Assembly: GCA_902495075.1 (NCBI GenBank)
Contig: CABUVO010000033.1
Location: 1-43,236 of the forward strand
Length of the DNA: 43,236 nucleotides
Direction: 5' to 3'
DNA from: an uncultured Porphyromonadaceae bacterium
GTDB taxonomy: Bacteria > Bacteroidota > Bacteroidia > Bacteroidales > Muribaculaceae
Shown here: positions 26,226 through 34,504 of the stretch, piece by piece
Layout of the letters: each line of letters begins with the position of its first letter
How positions within the stretch are numbered: the stretch's first letter is position 1
Made by a program: the position numbers and the translations under genes
Notes under the pieces: generated by a model
Seen by the model: only the letters and a program-made list of their open reading frames with translations
What the model was told of the DNA's origin: nothing
Database searches by the model: none

Positions 26226-27474
26226 ACCGTTCGATAAGACGCGACATATCGCGAGTGAAGCGGAATCCGGTCCACACTCCCGAATTCATGGTGATCACCC
26301 AGCATTCGCCATCGGGAAAGCGCTCGATAAGGGCGTGTGCGGAAGAGAGGGTTCCGCTTCTGCTCCATTTACCTTTGGCATCGGAATCGGTCCAGCCAAA
26401 GCAAATCTTCTCTTTCTCCTGATGGGCGGTCATCTGAGCCACGCTTTCAGGCTTCAACACATCCTTCACTTGTGGATCTCCGTCAACAGCAGCTACAAGA
26501 CGGCATAACGCAGCCGCAGATGTACACCAACCGCCGGCACCCATAAGGGCATTGATGTTAGCTCCTCCATAACAGCGATCAACCATCTTACCGGGCGTAT
26601 TGAAATCCTCTACCAATTCTGCATCAGGTGAATAATATTTCACTTCTCTTGGATTCTTTTCCGCATAATAATTAGTGGCAGGCATGAAACCGTATGCCCC
26701 GGCAGGTTCGAGAACATTCTTGCGTACATAATCCCAGTAACTCTGTCCCGAGACTTTCTCTATTACCAACGACAACAACATATATCCGAAATTGGAATAT
26801 CTACGCCCATTGCCAGGTTCAAAACCGAGTCTGCGTCCGAGCACTATCTTTATCAACTCTTCATTGGTAGGTGCTTTCGTAAGATGCTTTGCTTTCTTCA
26901 GCTCGACCGTATTGAACATCGGATCGCCCGCACCAAGAGTGAAACCACCTTGATGTCGGAGAAGATGCTCGATAGTGATATTTTCCATCCGCGGATCCTT
27001 GATGGCATTTGTAAAATCTGATCTGTTTAGGAGTCCGTTGCTGCCAAAAACATGGCTCTGCAAACTCAGTTTACCATCCTCCACAAGTTTCATTATGGCG
27101 GCTGCAGTTATGAGTTTTGAAGCCGAGGCAATCCGCATTATGGAATTTGCTTCCATTCTTTCGCCTCGTTCCCGGTCTGCCCACCCGAATCCCTTGGCAT
27201 AGATCAGAGAATCATTTCTGGAAACAGCAATAGACATACCTTTTATATCCCATTTCGACATAAAGCGTTCTATCTCATTCTCCATAGGGAACAACGGTTC
27301 AAAATCCGAAGATTTATTGGTAAGGGTATCAATCCATGTATCACCAACTGTCGCTATTGCCATCTTCTTCTCCTCCTCTTTCTCACGCGGGCGGAAAATA
27401 CATATCGCGGCAAACGCCACAACGCAGAAGACAATGATATATATAGTAGAATCCTTTATATTTTTTCTTTTCAC
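26179..27474 (-). CDS. Membrane-anchored serine hydrolase, class-C beta-lactamase fold
   Basis: This 431-residue protein starts with a membrane anchor (about 10-27) and an acidic/basic linker, then a beta-lactamase/esterase EstB-like domain. The catalytic SASK gives S117 and K120, and YSN is Y226-S-N228, where family members carry the base tyrosine. It may act on peptidoglycan peptides or esters; resistance to beta-lactams is not implied. The start is GTG at 27474, because the next Met would remove the anchor. Its end overlaps the MFS gene by 47 bp. A minus-strand TAATTTTG box lies about 20 bp upstream. Confidence 0.88.
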   Translation of the reverse strand: MKRKNIKDSTIYIIVFCVVAFAAICIFRPREKEEEKKMAIATVGDTWIDTLTNKSSDFEPLFPMENEIERFMSKWDIKGMSIAVSRNDSLIYAKGFGWADRERGERMEANSIMRIASASKLITAAAIMKLVEDGKLSLQSHVFGSNGLLNRSDFTNAIKDPRMENITIEHLLRHQGGFTLGAGDPMFNTVELKKAKHLTKAPTNEELIKIVLGRRLGFEPGNGRRYSNFGYMLLSLVIEKVSGQSYWDYVRKNVLEPAGAYGFMPATNYYAEKNPREVKYYSPDAELVEDFNTPGKMVDRCYGGANINALMGAGGWCTSAAALCRLVAAVDGDPQVKDVLKPESVAQMTAHQEKEKICFGWTDSDAKGKWSRSGTLSSAHALIERFPDGECWVITMNSGVWTGFRFTRDMSRLIERFRSRYSFELPSRNLW

Positions 27475-27494
27475 TTCAATATAGATTTGATTTA

Positions 27495-27502
27495 CAAAAT
27501 TA
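27495..27502 (-). promoter_or_regulatory. -7 box (TAATTTTG) of the serine hydrolase gene
   Basis: On the minus strand TAATTTTG fits TAnnTTTG and lies 20 bp before the GTG start. The -33 box is not clear. Confidence 0.4.
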
Positions 27503-27548
27503 CTTAAAATTTTGGAATTGGCGATTTCAAAAATTGGCGATTATTTAT

Positions 27549-27556
27549 TAACTTTG
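27549..27556 (+). promoter_or_regulatory. -7 box (TAACTTTG) just before the DUF1846 start
   Basis: TAACTTTG ends only 9 nt before the ATG at 27566. Since transcription in Bacteroidales usually begins a few bases after this box, the mRNA would have almost no leader. A 10-bp direct repeat, ATTGGCGATT, lies just upstream (27517 and 27533). Confidence 0.5.
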
Positions 27557-27565
27557 CATTCCGTT

Positions 27566-29047
27566 ATGAAATACGGATTTGACAACGACAAATATCTCAG
27601 AATCCAATCTGAGCATATAAAAGAGAGAATTGCGAAGTTTGGCAACAAACTATATCTGGAACTCGGCGGCAAACTTTTCGACGACCATCATGCCAGCCGC
27701 GTGCTCCCCGGTTTCCAACCCGACAGCAAGCTGAGAATGCTCAGCAATCTTGCAGACAAAGCCGAAATCATCATTGTAATCAGCGCCAAAGACATCGAAA
27801 AAAACAAGATGCGCGGTGATCTTGGCATCACCTATGACATGGATGTGCTCCGTCTCCGCGAGGAATTCATCAACAGAGGTTTCCTGGTCGGCTCGGTAGT
27901 CATTACCCACTACAATGGTCAGGCAAGTGCGGATGCCTTCCGTGAGAAATTGAAGCGCATGGACATAACATCCTATTGCCATTATACAATCGAAGGGTAT
28001 CCCAACAATGTAGCCCTGATAGATTCCGACGAAGGCTTCGGTAAAAACGATTATGTGGAGACAAGTCGTCCCCTCGTGATCGTTACGGCTCCCGGACCAG
28101 GAAGCGGCAAAATGGCAGTATGTCTCAGCCAGCTTTACAACGAACACAAACGTGGCGTTGAAGCAGGATATGCCAAATTCGAGACCTTCCCAGTATGGAA
28201 CCTCCCTCTCAAACATCCCGTAAACATAGCATACGAAGCAGCTACAGCCGATCTGAACGATGTCAATATGATCGACCCGTTCCATCTTGAGGCATACGGA
28301 GAAACAGCCATCAATTACAATCGCGACATAGAGATCTTCCCGGTGCTCAACGCGCTGTTCGAAGGAATCTACGGTAGCAATCCCTACAAATCGCCTACAG
28401 ACATGGGCGTCAACATGGTTGGCTTCTGCATCAGCGACGATGAGGTTTGCTGCGATGCATCACGCAATGAGATAATACGCCGTTATTTCACCGCGCTCAA
28501 CCGCTTTGCCCAAGGCGACACAAATGACGGTGAAGTCAACAAAATCGCATTACTCTTCAATCAGGCGAAGATTGATGTGTCTTACCGTAGAGTTGTCACT
28601 GCTGCCCGCTCACGCGCAGAAAGGGATGAAGCACCTTGCTCTGCCATTGAGCTGCCAGACGGTACAATCATCACTGCCCAGACCTCCCCACTATTAGGAC
28701 CAAGCGCAGCACTATTGCTAAACGCAATGAAACATCTCGCAGGAATTGATCATTCTTTGAAGCTTATTCCCCAGGAAATGATCGAACCTATCCAGGAGAT
28801 GAAAACCGATTGTCTCCATAGTCGGAACCCACGTCTCCATACCGATGAAGTTTTGGTTGCGCTTGCCGTACTGTCAACTCACAATGAGAACTGCCGTCTC
28901 GCTCTTGCAGAGCTCCAGAAACTCAAAGGCTGTCAGATGCATTCCACGGTAATGCTCGGTGAGGTAGACCACAAAATTTTCCAGAAATTGGGAGTCGGTC
29001 TCACCTGCGATCCGGCAAAGAAACGCAGCAAAAAGAAAGATCTCTAA
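27566..29047 (+). CDS. DUF1846 (UPF0371) family protein
   Basis: This 493-residue cytoplasmic protein matches the conserved DUF1846 family by length and by stretches such as GFDNDKYLRIQSEHI, LYLELGGKLFDDHHASRVLPGF, TAPGPGSGKMAVCLSQLYNE, DLNDVNMIDPFHLEAYG and DMGVNMVGFCISDDE. The family's function is not settled; the TAPGPGSGK segment looks like a P-loop-type nucleotide site. The ATG at 27566 is preferred because an upstream TTG reading would start before the promoter-like box. It ends at a very long shared terminator. Confidence 0.9.
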   Translation: MKYGFDNDKYLRIQSEHIKERIAKFGNKLYLELGGKLFDDHHASRVLPGFQPDSKLRMLSNLADKAEIIIVISAKDIEKNKMRGDLGITYDMDVLRLREEFINRGFLVGSVVITHYNGQASADAFREKLKRMDITSYCHYTIEGYPNNVALIDSDEGFGKNDYVETSRPLVIVTAPGPGSGKMAVCLSQLYNEHKRGVEAGYAKFETFPVWNLPLKHPVNIAYEAATADLNDVNMIDPFHLEAYGETAINYNRDIEIFPVLNALFEGIYGSNPYKSPTDMGVNMVGFCISDDEVCCDASRNEIIRRYFTALNRFAQGDTNDGEVNKIALLFNQAKIDVSYRRVVTAARSRAERDEAPCSAIELPDGTIITAQTSPLLGPSAALLLNAMKHLAGIDHSLKLIPQEMIEPIQEMKTDCLHSRNPRLHTDEVLVALAVLSTHNENCRLALAELQKLKGCQMHSTVMLGEVDHKIFQKLGVGLTCDPAKKRSKKKDL

Positions 29048-29058
29048 AGAATCAATTT

Positions 29059-29119
29059 ATCATATAACTGCAAAAGGTCGCTTCCTTTATTCGGAAGCGA
29101 CCTTTTGCAGTTATATGAT
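29059..29119. terminator. Bidirectional terminator with a perfect 27-bp stem
   Basis: The arms 29059-29085 and 29093-29119 are perfectly complementary over 27 bp, with a 7-nt loop. The centre is GC-rich (GGTCGCTTCC) and flanked by A- and T-runs on both sides. It lies between the convergent DUF1846 and YeiH genes and should stop transcription from either side. Confidence 0.9.
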
Positions 29120-29128
29120 CTTATTATA

Positions 29129-30166
29129 TTACAAACACATCGGAGCAAGGTATTTGGCGAGGATGTAACCTCCGATTATCAACCATACGTCAAGGCAGAA
29201 AGCCAGGACGAAGGGTTTGGCTCCCGCTTTCTTGAACTTGTCGATACTGGTCTCGGCACCAAGGGCTGCCATTGCCATTGTCAGAAGGAAGGTGTCGAAA
29301 TAGTTTATTGCATCAACAAAAACAGCAGGAAGAAGATTCAAAGAGTTGAATCCGATGACAGCAAGGAAGCCTACAGCAAACCAAGGAATACTTACTTTCC
29401 CTTTTTTCGCACCGGAGGCATTCTTTGAAGCATTGCGAGCAACCCAGAATCCTAATATGAGCAACACCGGCACAAGCAGCATCACCCTTATCATCTTAAC
29501 GATGATTGAAACATTGGCAATCTCGGTACCCATAGCGTTTCCGGCTCCAACGGCATGAGCAACCTCATGTAGGGTCGAACCTGTATAGATACCCATCTCC
29601 TGAGGTGAAAGATCAAGCCAACCGGATGTGTATGCTATCGGATAAAGAAACATTGAAACGGTTCCGAAAATAACAACTGTTGCCACAGCAACGGCGGTCT
29701 TATATGGCTGTGTGCGGATTGTTGATTCCGCTCCAAGCACCGCTGCCGCACCGCATATGCCGCTACCAATAGAAGTAAGCAATGCCGTCTCCTTATCCAT
29801 TTTCAAAAGTCGTCCGATCCATATTCCTCCGAGAATCGTCACCGTTACGATTATAACATCAATCACTATTCCGGCAACGCCGACATTCACAACATCCTGG
29901 AAAGTGAGTCGGAATCCATAAAGAATAATACCGAGCCTTAGTATCTTCTTCGAACAAAACTGAATACCGGGGACCCAAGTTTCCGGCAAGTTGTTACGTA
30001 GCGAATTAGCATACAGCATACCGAGGATAATACCGATTATCATCGGGCTGAATGAAATCTCCTTAAGAAACTGCGCTTCACCGATATAAAAGGCGGCACA
30101 CGCGAATAAAGCTATCAACAAAATGCCATGAAGCATGCTGATGCGTGTCTCTGAAATTTTGGGCAT
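29129..30166 (-). CDS. YeiH-family putative sulfate exporter
   Basis: This 345-residue inner-membrane protein has about ten membrane segments. It matches the YeiH family (UPF0324): FSPMIIGIILGMLYAN near the start, SIGSGICGAAAVLGAES in the first half, STLHEVAHAVGAG in the middle and ALGAETSIDKFKKAG near the end. The family is annotated as a possible sulfate exporter, mostly by inference. It may handle sulfate released by sulfatases such as the one at 38,205, though it is not in that operon. It ends 10 bp from the shared terminator. Confidence 0.9.
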   Translation of the reverse strand: MPKISETRISMLHGILLIALFACAAFYIGEAQFLKEISFSPMIIGIILGMLYANSLRNNLPETWVPGIQFCSKKILRLGIILYGFRLTFQDVVNVGVAGIVIDVIIVTVTILGGIWIGRLLKMDKETALLTSIGSGICGAAAVLGAESTIRTQPYKTAVAVATVVIFGTVSMFLYPIAYTSGWLDLSPQEMGIYTGSTLHEVAHAVGAGNAMGTEIANVSIIVKMIRVMLLVPVLLILGFWVARNASKNASGAKKGKVSIPWFAVGFLAVIGFNSLNLLPAVFVDAINYFDTFLLTMAMAALGAETSIDKFKKAGAKPFVLAFCLDVWLIIGGYILAKYLAPMCL

Positions 30167-30377
30167 ATTAAATGTTTTGTTAAGTTAATTTTTTCGGCAG
30201 CAAACTTCTTTTCTGCCATTATTATTTTGTCGTCTTTTAGAAACTATTTAAATTAATTTTCGAGGAAGTTTGAGAGGATTTTTACAGTTTCTTATACAAA
30301 AGTAAAAAATTCAAACGATATAGCAATACTAACGTGCTATCAGTTATACTATTTTCACATTAATTATACTGACGTAA

Positions 30378-31511
30378 CTATACACTCGCCACAATTGTGG
30401 ATTTATTTTTCGAAGGAGTCATAACACCCGCCATCCAGCGCAGACCCGGAATCAACGACAAAATCTTAGTGGCTATATAACATGTCATAAATGTACATAC
30501 AGCTATGGCAGGAATTGCCTCTACTGTCGGAAGTCCCATGTTGTCTTTGAATATCTTTACCCACAGACCCAACCAAAGTATGTGCATAAGATACATTCCA
30601 TAACTTAAATTCGACAGATCGGCAACAAGCTTCGGCTCTGTGGTTCTTTTGATACATGTGAAAAGAAGGAACGCTCCGGTGGTAAGCATCACGCAATTAA
30701 TAGTGCAGAATGACCAACCTAACTCCACAGTCGGAGTGTCATGCAGCTCGCCCGGAACAGCTTGTATATAGAACGACAAAATTGTCCACGCAGCACCAAC
30801 GATCAACAATACAGAACCAATCGTCATGCGTTTGACAACGCTCCAATCCAGGTGCACGCGTATGTAATGAGCAAGAACGAGATATCCGAGATATCCTGAG
30901 AAATACCACAACATATGAAACTCATTCCAGAAACACTGTCCCCATACATCTCCGAAAAACCTGTTTAAATAAGGCATCAACGTGGAGATTAGGAAAAGAG
31001 AGATAAAGAAACGTTCTTCACGGGCGGAGGCTTTGGTCAGCCAGGGTGATATTATCGGTATAAACAAATACAGACTTATCAGCGGATACATGAACCATAA
31101 ATGACCTGCGAGTGTCGGAAAATTCAATACCAGATGCGAAAGATCGCGCATGGATGTTTCCTGATCTATCTGGTTCCAAAGCATGGGCACCGTAGAATAA
31201 ATCACCATAAACGCAACAAATGCGGGAAGGATTCGGATAGCTCTCCTGCGATAGAATTCCATGGCTGTCTGCCCCTCTTTCATCGGCACCAACAAAAAGG
31301 CAGACACAATCATAAACAGGGGCACCGCCATACGCGAAAAACCGTCATACACCGACACCCACAACCTGTCAGCCTCAGTGGCAAGGAATGTCTGTGGACC
31401 CGCCATATCCGTAGAACCTGGGGCACCATAAAAATTTTCACAAGCGTGCACGAGTATCACGAGAAAACATGCAAACACGCGTACATAGTCAAGAAAAACA
31501 ATACGTTTCAT
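30378..31511 (-). CDS. Acyltransferase-3 family membrane protein
   Basis: This 377-residue inner-membrane protein has about ten membrane segments. The start, FLDYVRVFACFLVILVHACENF, contains the conserved arginine (R11) and histidine (H22) of the acyltransferase-3 family; MAVPLFMIVSAFLL and YRRRAIRILPAF follow. Members transfer acetyl or other acyl groups to surface sugars. The substrate is not known, and no glycan-synthesis cluster is adjacent. A TAATTTTG box lies 31 bp upstream, and the heptamer array starts 45 bp beyond that. Confidence 0.9.
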   Translation of the reverse strand: MKRIVFLDYVRVFACFLVILVHACENFYGAPGSTDMAGPQTFLATEADRLWVSVYDGFSRMAVPLFMIVSAFLLVPMKEGQTAMEFYRRRAIRILPAFVAFMVIYSTVPMLWNQIDQETSMRDLSHLVLNFPTLAGHLWFMYPLISLYLFIPIISPWLTKASAREERFFISLFLISTLMPYLNRFFGDVWGQCFWNEFHMLWYFSGYLGYLVLAHYIRVHLDWSVVKRMTIGSVLLIVGAAWTILSFYIQAVPGELHDTPTVELGWSFCTINCVMLTTGAFLLFTCIKRTTEPKLVADLSNLSYGMYLMHILWLGLWVKIFKDNMGLPTVEAIPAIAVCTFMTCYIATKILSLIPGLRWMAGVMTPSKNKSTIVASV

Positions 31512-31542
31512 GTTTTGAATTAGAAGATGTTAATTTTAATCA

Positions 31543-31550
31543 CAAAATTA
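31543..31550 (-). promoter_or_regulatory. -7 box (TAATTTTG) of the acyltransferase gene
   Basis: On the minus strand TAATTTTG matches TAnnTTTG and lies 31 bp before the ATG. The -33 element is not evident. The heptamer array lies directly upstream of the promoter, in position to change expression if its length varies. Confidence 0.45.
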
Positions 31551-31595
31551 ACTAAAAATTCCAACATAGTTACATCTTCCCCCTCGCAATCTACT

Positions 31596-31756
31596 CTTAC
31601 TTCTTACCTTTTACCTCTTCCCTATTACCTATTACCTATTACCTATTACCTCTTACCTATTACCTCTTACCTCTTACCTCTTCCCTCTTCCCTCTTCCCT
31701 ATCACCTCTTACCTCTTACCTCTTCCCTCTTACCTCTTACCTTTTACCTTCTACCT
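31596..31756. repeat. 23-unit heptamer array (CTTACCT / ATTACCT / CTTCCCT)
   Basis: Twenty-three consecutive 7-bp units run without a break, from CTTACTT at 31596 to TCTACCT at 31750-31756. The main forms are CTTACCT, ATTACCT (four in a row at 31624-31651) and CTTCCCT (three in a row at 31680-31700). The last unit contains the stop codon of the gene at 31751. The array ends upstream of the acyltransferase promoter. The strand is C/T-rich with single A residues, an unusual bias. Short arrays of related heptamers occur at 33121-33151 and 41364-41391. Confidence 0.95.
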
Positions 31757-32977
31757 ATTGGTGTCATGTTTGAAAACTTTGTAAAGACGCTTGAAGAGCC
31801 CGTCCGGTTTATCCTGCGACAGCTTGCTCGGAGTTCCAAGTCTATGATCAGGCTGCTCCGCAAGACGAGGAGTATTATAATCGAAATTATCTACACGCTC
31901 CACAAGCGCAAGAACTGCAGGATGCAAACCGGGAGCCTCCGCAGGTGGATTTATACCCACCTCCTCTGCCAAAGGAGGCTTCTTCTCCAATTTATGCGCC
32001 TTTGAAACAGACATATATTCCCTATCTGTTATATAGATTTCTGCATAAGTATTCACATATATTGGATCACTCGTTTGCAAAGTTCGTTTAAGGTTGCGCC
32101 CCCTGCCATTAGACTCGATGTTGAATGATAAGCCGGTTATATTATCGGCAAACACCTCATGACTGTTAACACCTGCAAAACGATATTTAAGGGTAAGTCG
32201 GTTGCAATCAACCCGTGTTGCCATAAAATCGGCAAACGCAGGCACCCATTTCCGGTTATTCTTATCAGAAAGCACATCAACATCCAGGGTTATATTGTCA
32301 TCGACCTTACGCCAGATTGCGGAAGGGCTATATTTCCCATAGTCTGTATGAGTTGCTATACTCTTATCCCGAATATCCGAAGGCACAACTGTATTGTCAA
32401 ACACTCCTACCCAGTCAGACCAAGAGAAATGTTCCCTATAATGATTGCTGACGCTATCAAGACCGTCAGAATTAGTAAGATGATAGTATGATCTTGAAGC
32501 CAAGACACGAGGTAGCAGCCACCCCTTGTAATTCTTGACTTTTTTAGAAGGAATCATGAAATCCACTGTCTTCTCGCGAAAAAGAAGCACAGTATCAGTA
32601 TACGTTGAAAGAGTGGAATATTCGCGCACGTATCCTGTGAGATGGAGCACCTGGTGATCTTTTGAATTGACAATCATCTCCGGCAAGTCATAAGCTATTT
32701 CCTTCAGAAAAATCTTATCTTGCCCCGGCTTATCGACTGTGGATGTTGCATATCCCATATATCTGATGGAAATGGGATAAGAATAACGAGCCACATACGG
32801 AAGCTCACCCTTATCCGAACAGATTCCAATCAGATTTCCTTTTTTGTCGAACACTGAAGCCTTTGGCAAAGGATCCCCGGTTGCAGCATCCACAATTACC
32901 GCACCTCGTGCCGTAACAGCAGACACACAGCACAGCAGAAAAGCCACGCCAATAGGTTGTAGTCTTCCATGTTTCAT
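31751..32977 (-). CDS. Exported protein with CarboxypepD_reg-like N-terminal domain
   Basis: This 408-residue protein starts at the ATG at 32977, which gives a normal signal peptide (MKHGRLQPIGVAFLLCCVSA); an in-frame ATG six codons earlier is less likely. Residues of about 27-100 form a CarboxypepD_reg-like beta-sandwich (VDAATGDPLPKASVFDKKGNL, ISIRYMGY). The remaining part is beta-rich, with long strands (KNYKGWLLPRVLASRSYYHL, LSFNIES), and ends with a Pro/Lys-rich tail. It recalls Bacteroidetes outer-membrane proteins with a carboxypeptidase-regulatory domain, but no family is certain. The stop codon falls in the last heptamer of the array. Confidence 0.75.
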   Translation of the reverse strand: MKHGRLQPIGVAFLLCCVSAVTARGAVIVDAATGDPLPKASVFDKKGNLIGICSDKGELPYVARYSYPISIRYMGYATSTVDKPGQDKIFLKEIAYDLPEMIVNSKDHQVLHLTGYVREYSTLSTYTDTVLLFREKTVDFMIPSKKVKNYKGWLLPRVLASRSYYHLTNSDGLDSVSNHYREHFSWSDWVGVFDNTVVPSDIRDKSIATHTDYGKYSPSAIWRKVDDNITLDVDVLSDKNNRKWVPAFADFMATRVDCNRLTLKYRFAGVNSHEVFADNITGLSFNIESNGRGRNLKRTLQTSDPIYVNTYAEIYITDREYMSVSKAHKLEKKPPLAEEVGINPPAEAPGLHPAVLALVERVDNFDYNTPRLAEQPDHRLGTPSKLSQDKPDGLFKRLYKVFKHDTNR

Positions 32978-33348
32978 TTCATTCATCCATGCCATAACAA
33001 CTAAACATCATTTTGCAAATATAGCTGAATTTGCTTATGACTTTCCTCTCCTCTAACCATATTTAACACGATTTAATATTTATCATCGGGCTGTGCCCGA
33101 CGATAAGGTAAAATTCCTCCTAACTGTTACCCTTTACTTTTTGCGTTGCCCAACTGCGTCCGAAAAATCAAATTTTCAGTAAAATATATCTAAGAATGTT
33201 AAACTATATTTAACGACAAATGTTATAATGATAAAATCAGCGAAAAACACCGAGCCGAATTGAAAAACACGATATGCCGCGGCTCGATATTCTAAAGCGG
33301 TTTTTATACTATGAAAAGAAAAAAGGTTATAATTTAAACATTAGCGTT
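32978..33348. other. Divergent spacer with two hairpins and short heptamer run
   Basis: No gene is visible in these 371 bp. A minus-strand TATATTTG box (33016-33023) may be the -7 element of the exported protein gene. TATCaTCGGGC-TGT-GCCCGAcGATA forms a hairpin at 33081-33105. A heptamer-like run (TAACTG TTACCCT TTACTTT) follows at about 33121-33151. CGAGCCG at 33251-33257 pairs with CGGCTCG at 33280-33286. The rest is AT-rich and probably holds the promoter of the LRR gene. Confidence 0.5.
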
Positions 33349-34419
33349 ATGAAAAGAACAGTATTATTCATGGCAGCTCTTATGACACTTTCATGTGCAT
33401 GGGCTCAGAGAATCAGTAAGAATGAAGCCAAGTCGCTTCAGACTTTCCTTTCCCAGACTGCAGCCAAAGGCGGCAACAACGCAGAGGCACTTCAAATGGT
33501 AGGCAGCAATGTTGCAGCTTGCCCCGGTGTTAAAGTAGAAAATGGTCACGTTACTGAAATTGACTTCAAGGGTAAAAACCTTGCAGGCGCATTGGATCTT
33601 TCCGGATTCCCCGCTCTTAAGAAGATTGATGTTTCCAATAATAAGATCACAAGCCTTACTCTCAGCAACAACCCCGCGCTTGTTGAGATCAACGCAGGCA
33701 AGAACCGTATCCACACTATGACAATCACTACCTGCCCGCAGGTTCAGGTGATCAGAGTAAACAAGAATCGTCTCGCAGATTTCGATCTCGGTTCAGTTCC
33801 ATTGCTTACGAAATTCAATGTTTCCGGCAACATGCTCGAAGCTCTTGACGTTTCCAACGCAGTGAATCTTTCATACCTTAATGTTATGAGCAACAGTCTG
33901 AAGTCACTCAACGTCACAGGATGCCAGAGTCTTAAATCCCTCTATGCTTCATTCAATGACTTGACAGACATCACTCTCGCCGGACTTGTGAAACTGGAGA
34001 ACCTTAACTTGAACTCCAACAAGATTGCCAAGCTCTACATTCAGGATCTTCCTGCAATCGAGACTCTTCTCTGCTCCGACAACCATATGGCAGGACTCGC
34101 AGTTAAAGGTTGCACAACCATCAACGAAATCTGGGCTCCTTACAACGATCTTACCTCCTTCACTGTAGAAGACGCACAGAACCTCGCCTTCGTAAATGTT
34201 GAATGGAACGACCTTACTTACCTCTCACTCGCCGGCATGAACTTCCTGCAGAGAGTCAATGCAGCCAACAACCAGTTGATCACTCTTGATGTATCGTTCG
34301 ACCCGATGCTCCGCTTCGTGAATGTCACCAACAACAATATGCTGACAGACCTCCGCACAGATGCTGACCCGCAGCTCCGCCACGTTATCGGCTATGACGA
34401 TTATGAATATGGCTTCTGA
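33349..34419 (+). CDS. Exported leucine-rich-repeat protein, twelve 21-residue repeats
   Basis: This 356-residue protein starts with a signal peptide (MKRTVLFMAALMTLSCAWAQ). After a short N-terminal helix region come twelve consecutive repeats of exactly 21 residues, about 85-340, of the pattern V/L-S-x-x-P-x-L-x-x-I-x-V-x-x-N-x-L-x-x-L. Examples are LSGFPALKKIDVSNNKITSL, LAGLVKLENLNLNSNKIAKL and LAGMNFLQRVNAANNQLITL. They belong to the bacterial LRR class (InlA-like), which forms a solenoid for protein or glycan binding. No C-terminal anchor is seen. The ATG at 33349 is chosen, as earlier codons would disrupt the signal. A strong terminator follows. Confidence 0.9.
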   Translation: MKRTVLFMAALMTLSCAWAQRISKNEAKSLQTFLSQTAAKGGNNAEALQMVGSNVAACPGVKVENGHVTEIDFKGKNLAGALDLSGFPALKKIDVSNNKITSLTLSNNPALVEINAGKNRIHTMTITTCPQVQVIRVNKNRLADFDLGSVPLLTKFNVSGNMLEALDVSNAVNLSYLNVMSNSLKSLNVTGCQSLKSLYASFNDLTDITLAGLVKLENLNLNSNKIAKLYIQDLPAIETLLCSDNHMAGLAVKGCTTINEIWAPYNDLTSFTVEDAQNLAFVNVEWNDLTYLSLAGMNFLQRVNAANNQLITLDVSFDPMLRFVNVTNNNMLTDLRTDADPQLRHVIGYDDYEYGF

Positions 34420-34438
34420 TTATCATCAATCATACATC

Positions 34439-34470
34439 AAGAGCCGCCGGAAATTCCGGCGGCTCTTTTT
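34439..34470 (+). terminator. Intrinsic terminator after the LRR gene
   Basis: AAGAGCCGCCGGAA pairs with TTCCGGCGGCTCTT around a short central A, followed by six T residues. It lies between the convergent LRR and aldose epimerase genes and could also act on the other strand. Confidence 0.92.
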
Positions 34471-34504
34471 TCGCATATATCCCATTCGGATTTGACAATT
34501 TATT

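Noticed and set aside
27512..27565. DUF1846 starting at TTG 27512
   Set aside because: It would begin upstream of the TAACTTTG box, and the first 18 residues do not look like the family's start.
31596..31756. Possible CRISPR array or coding repeat (an 85-residue YLLP-rich frame)
   Set aside because: Units are 7 bp with no spacers, and the open frame is a by-product of a stop-free C/T-rich repeat. There are no cas genes.
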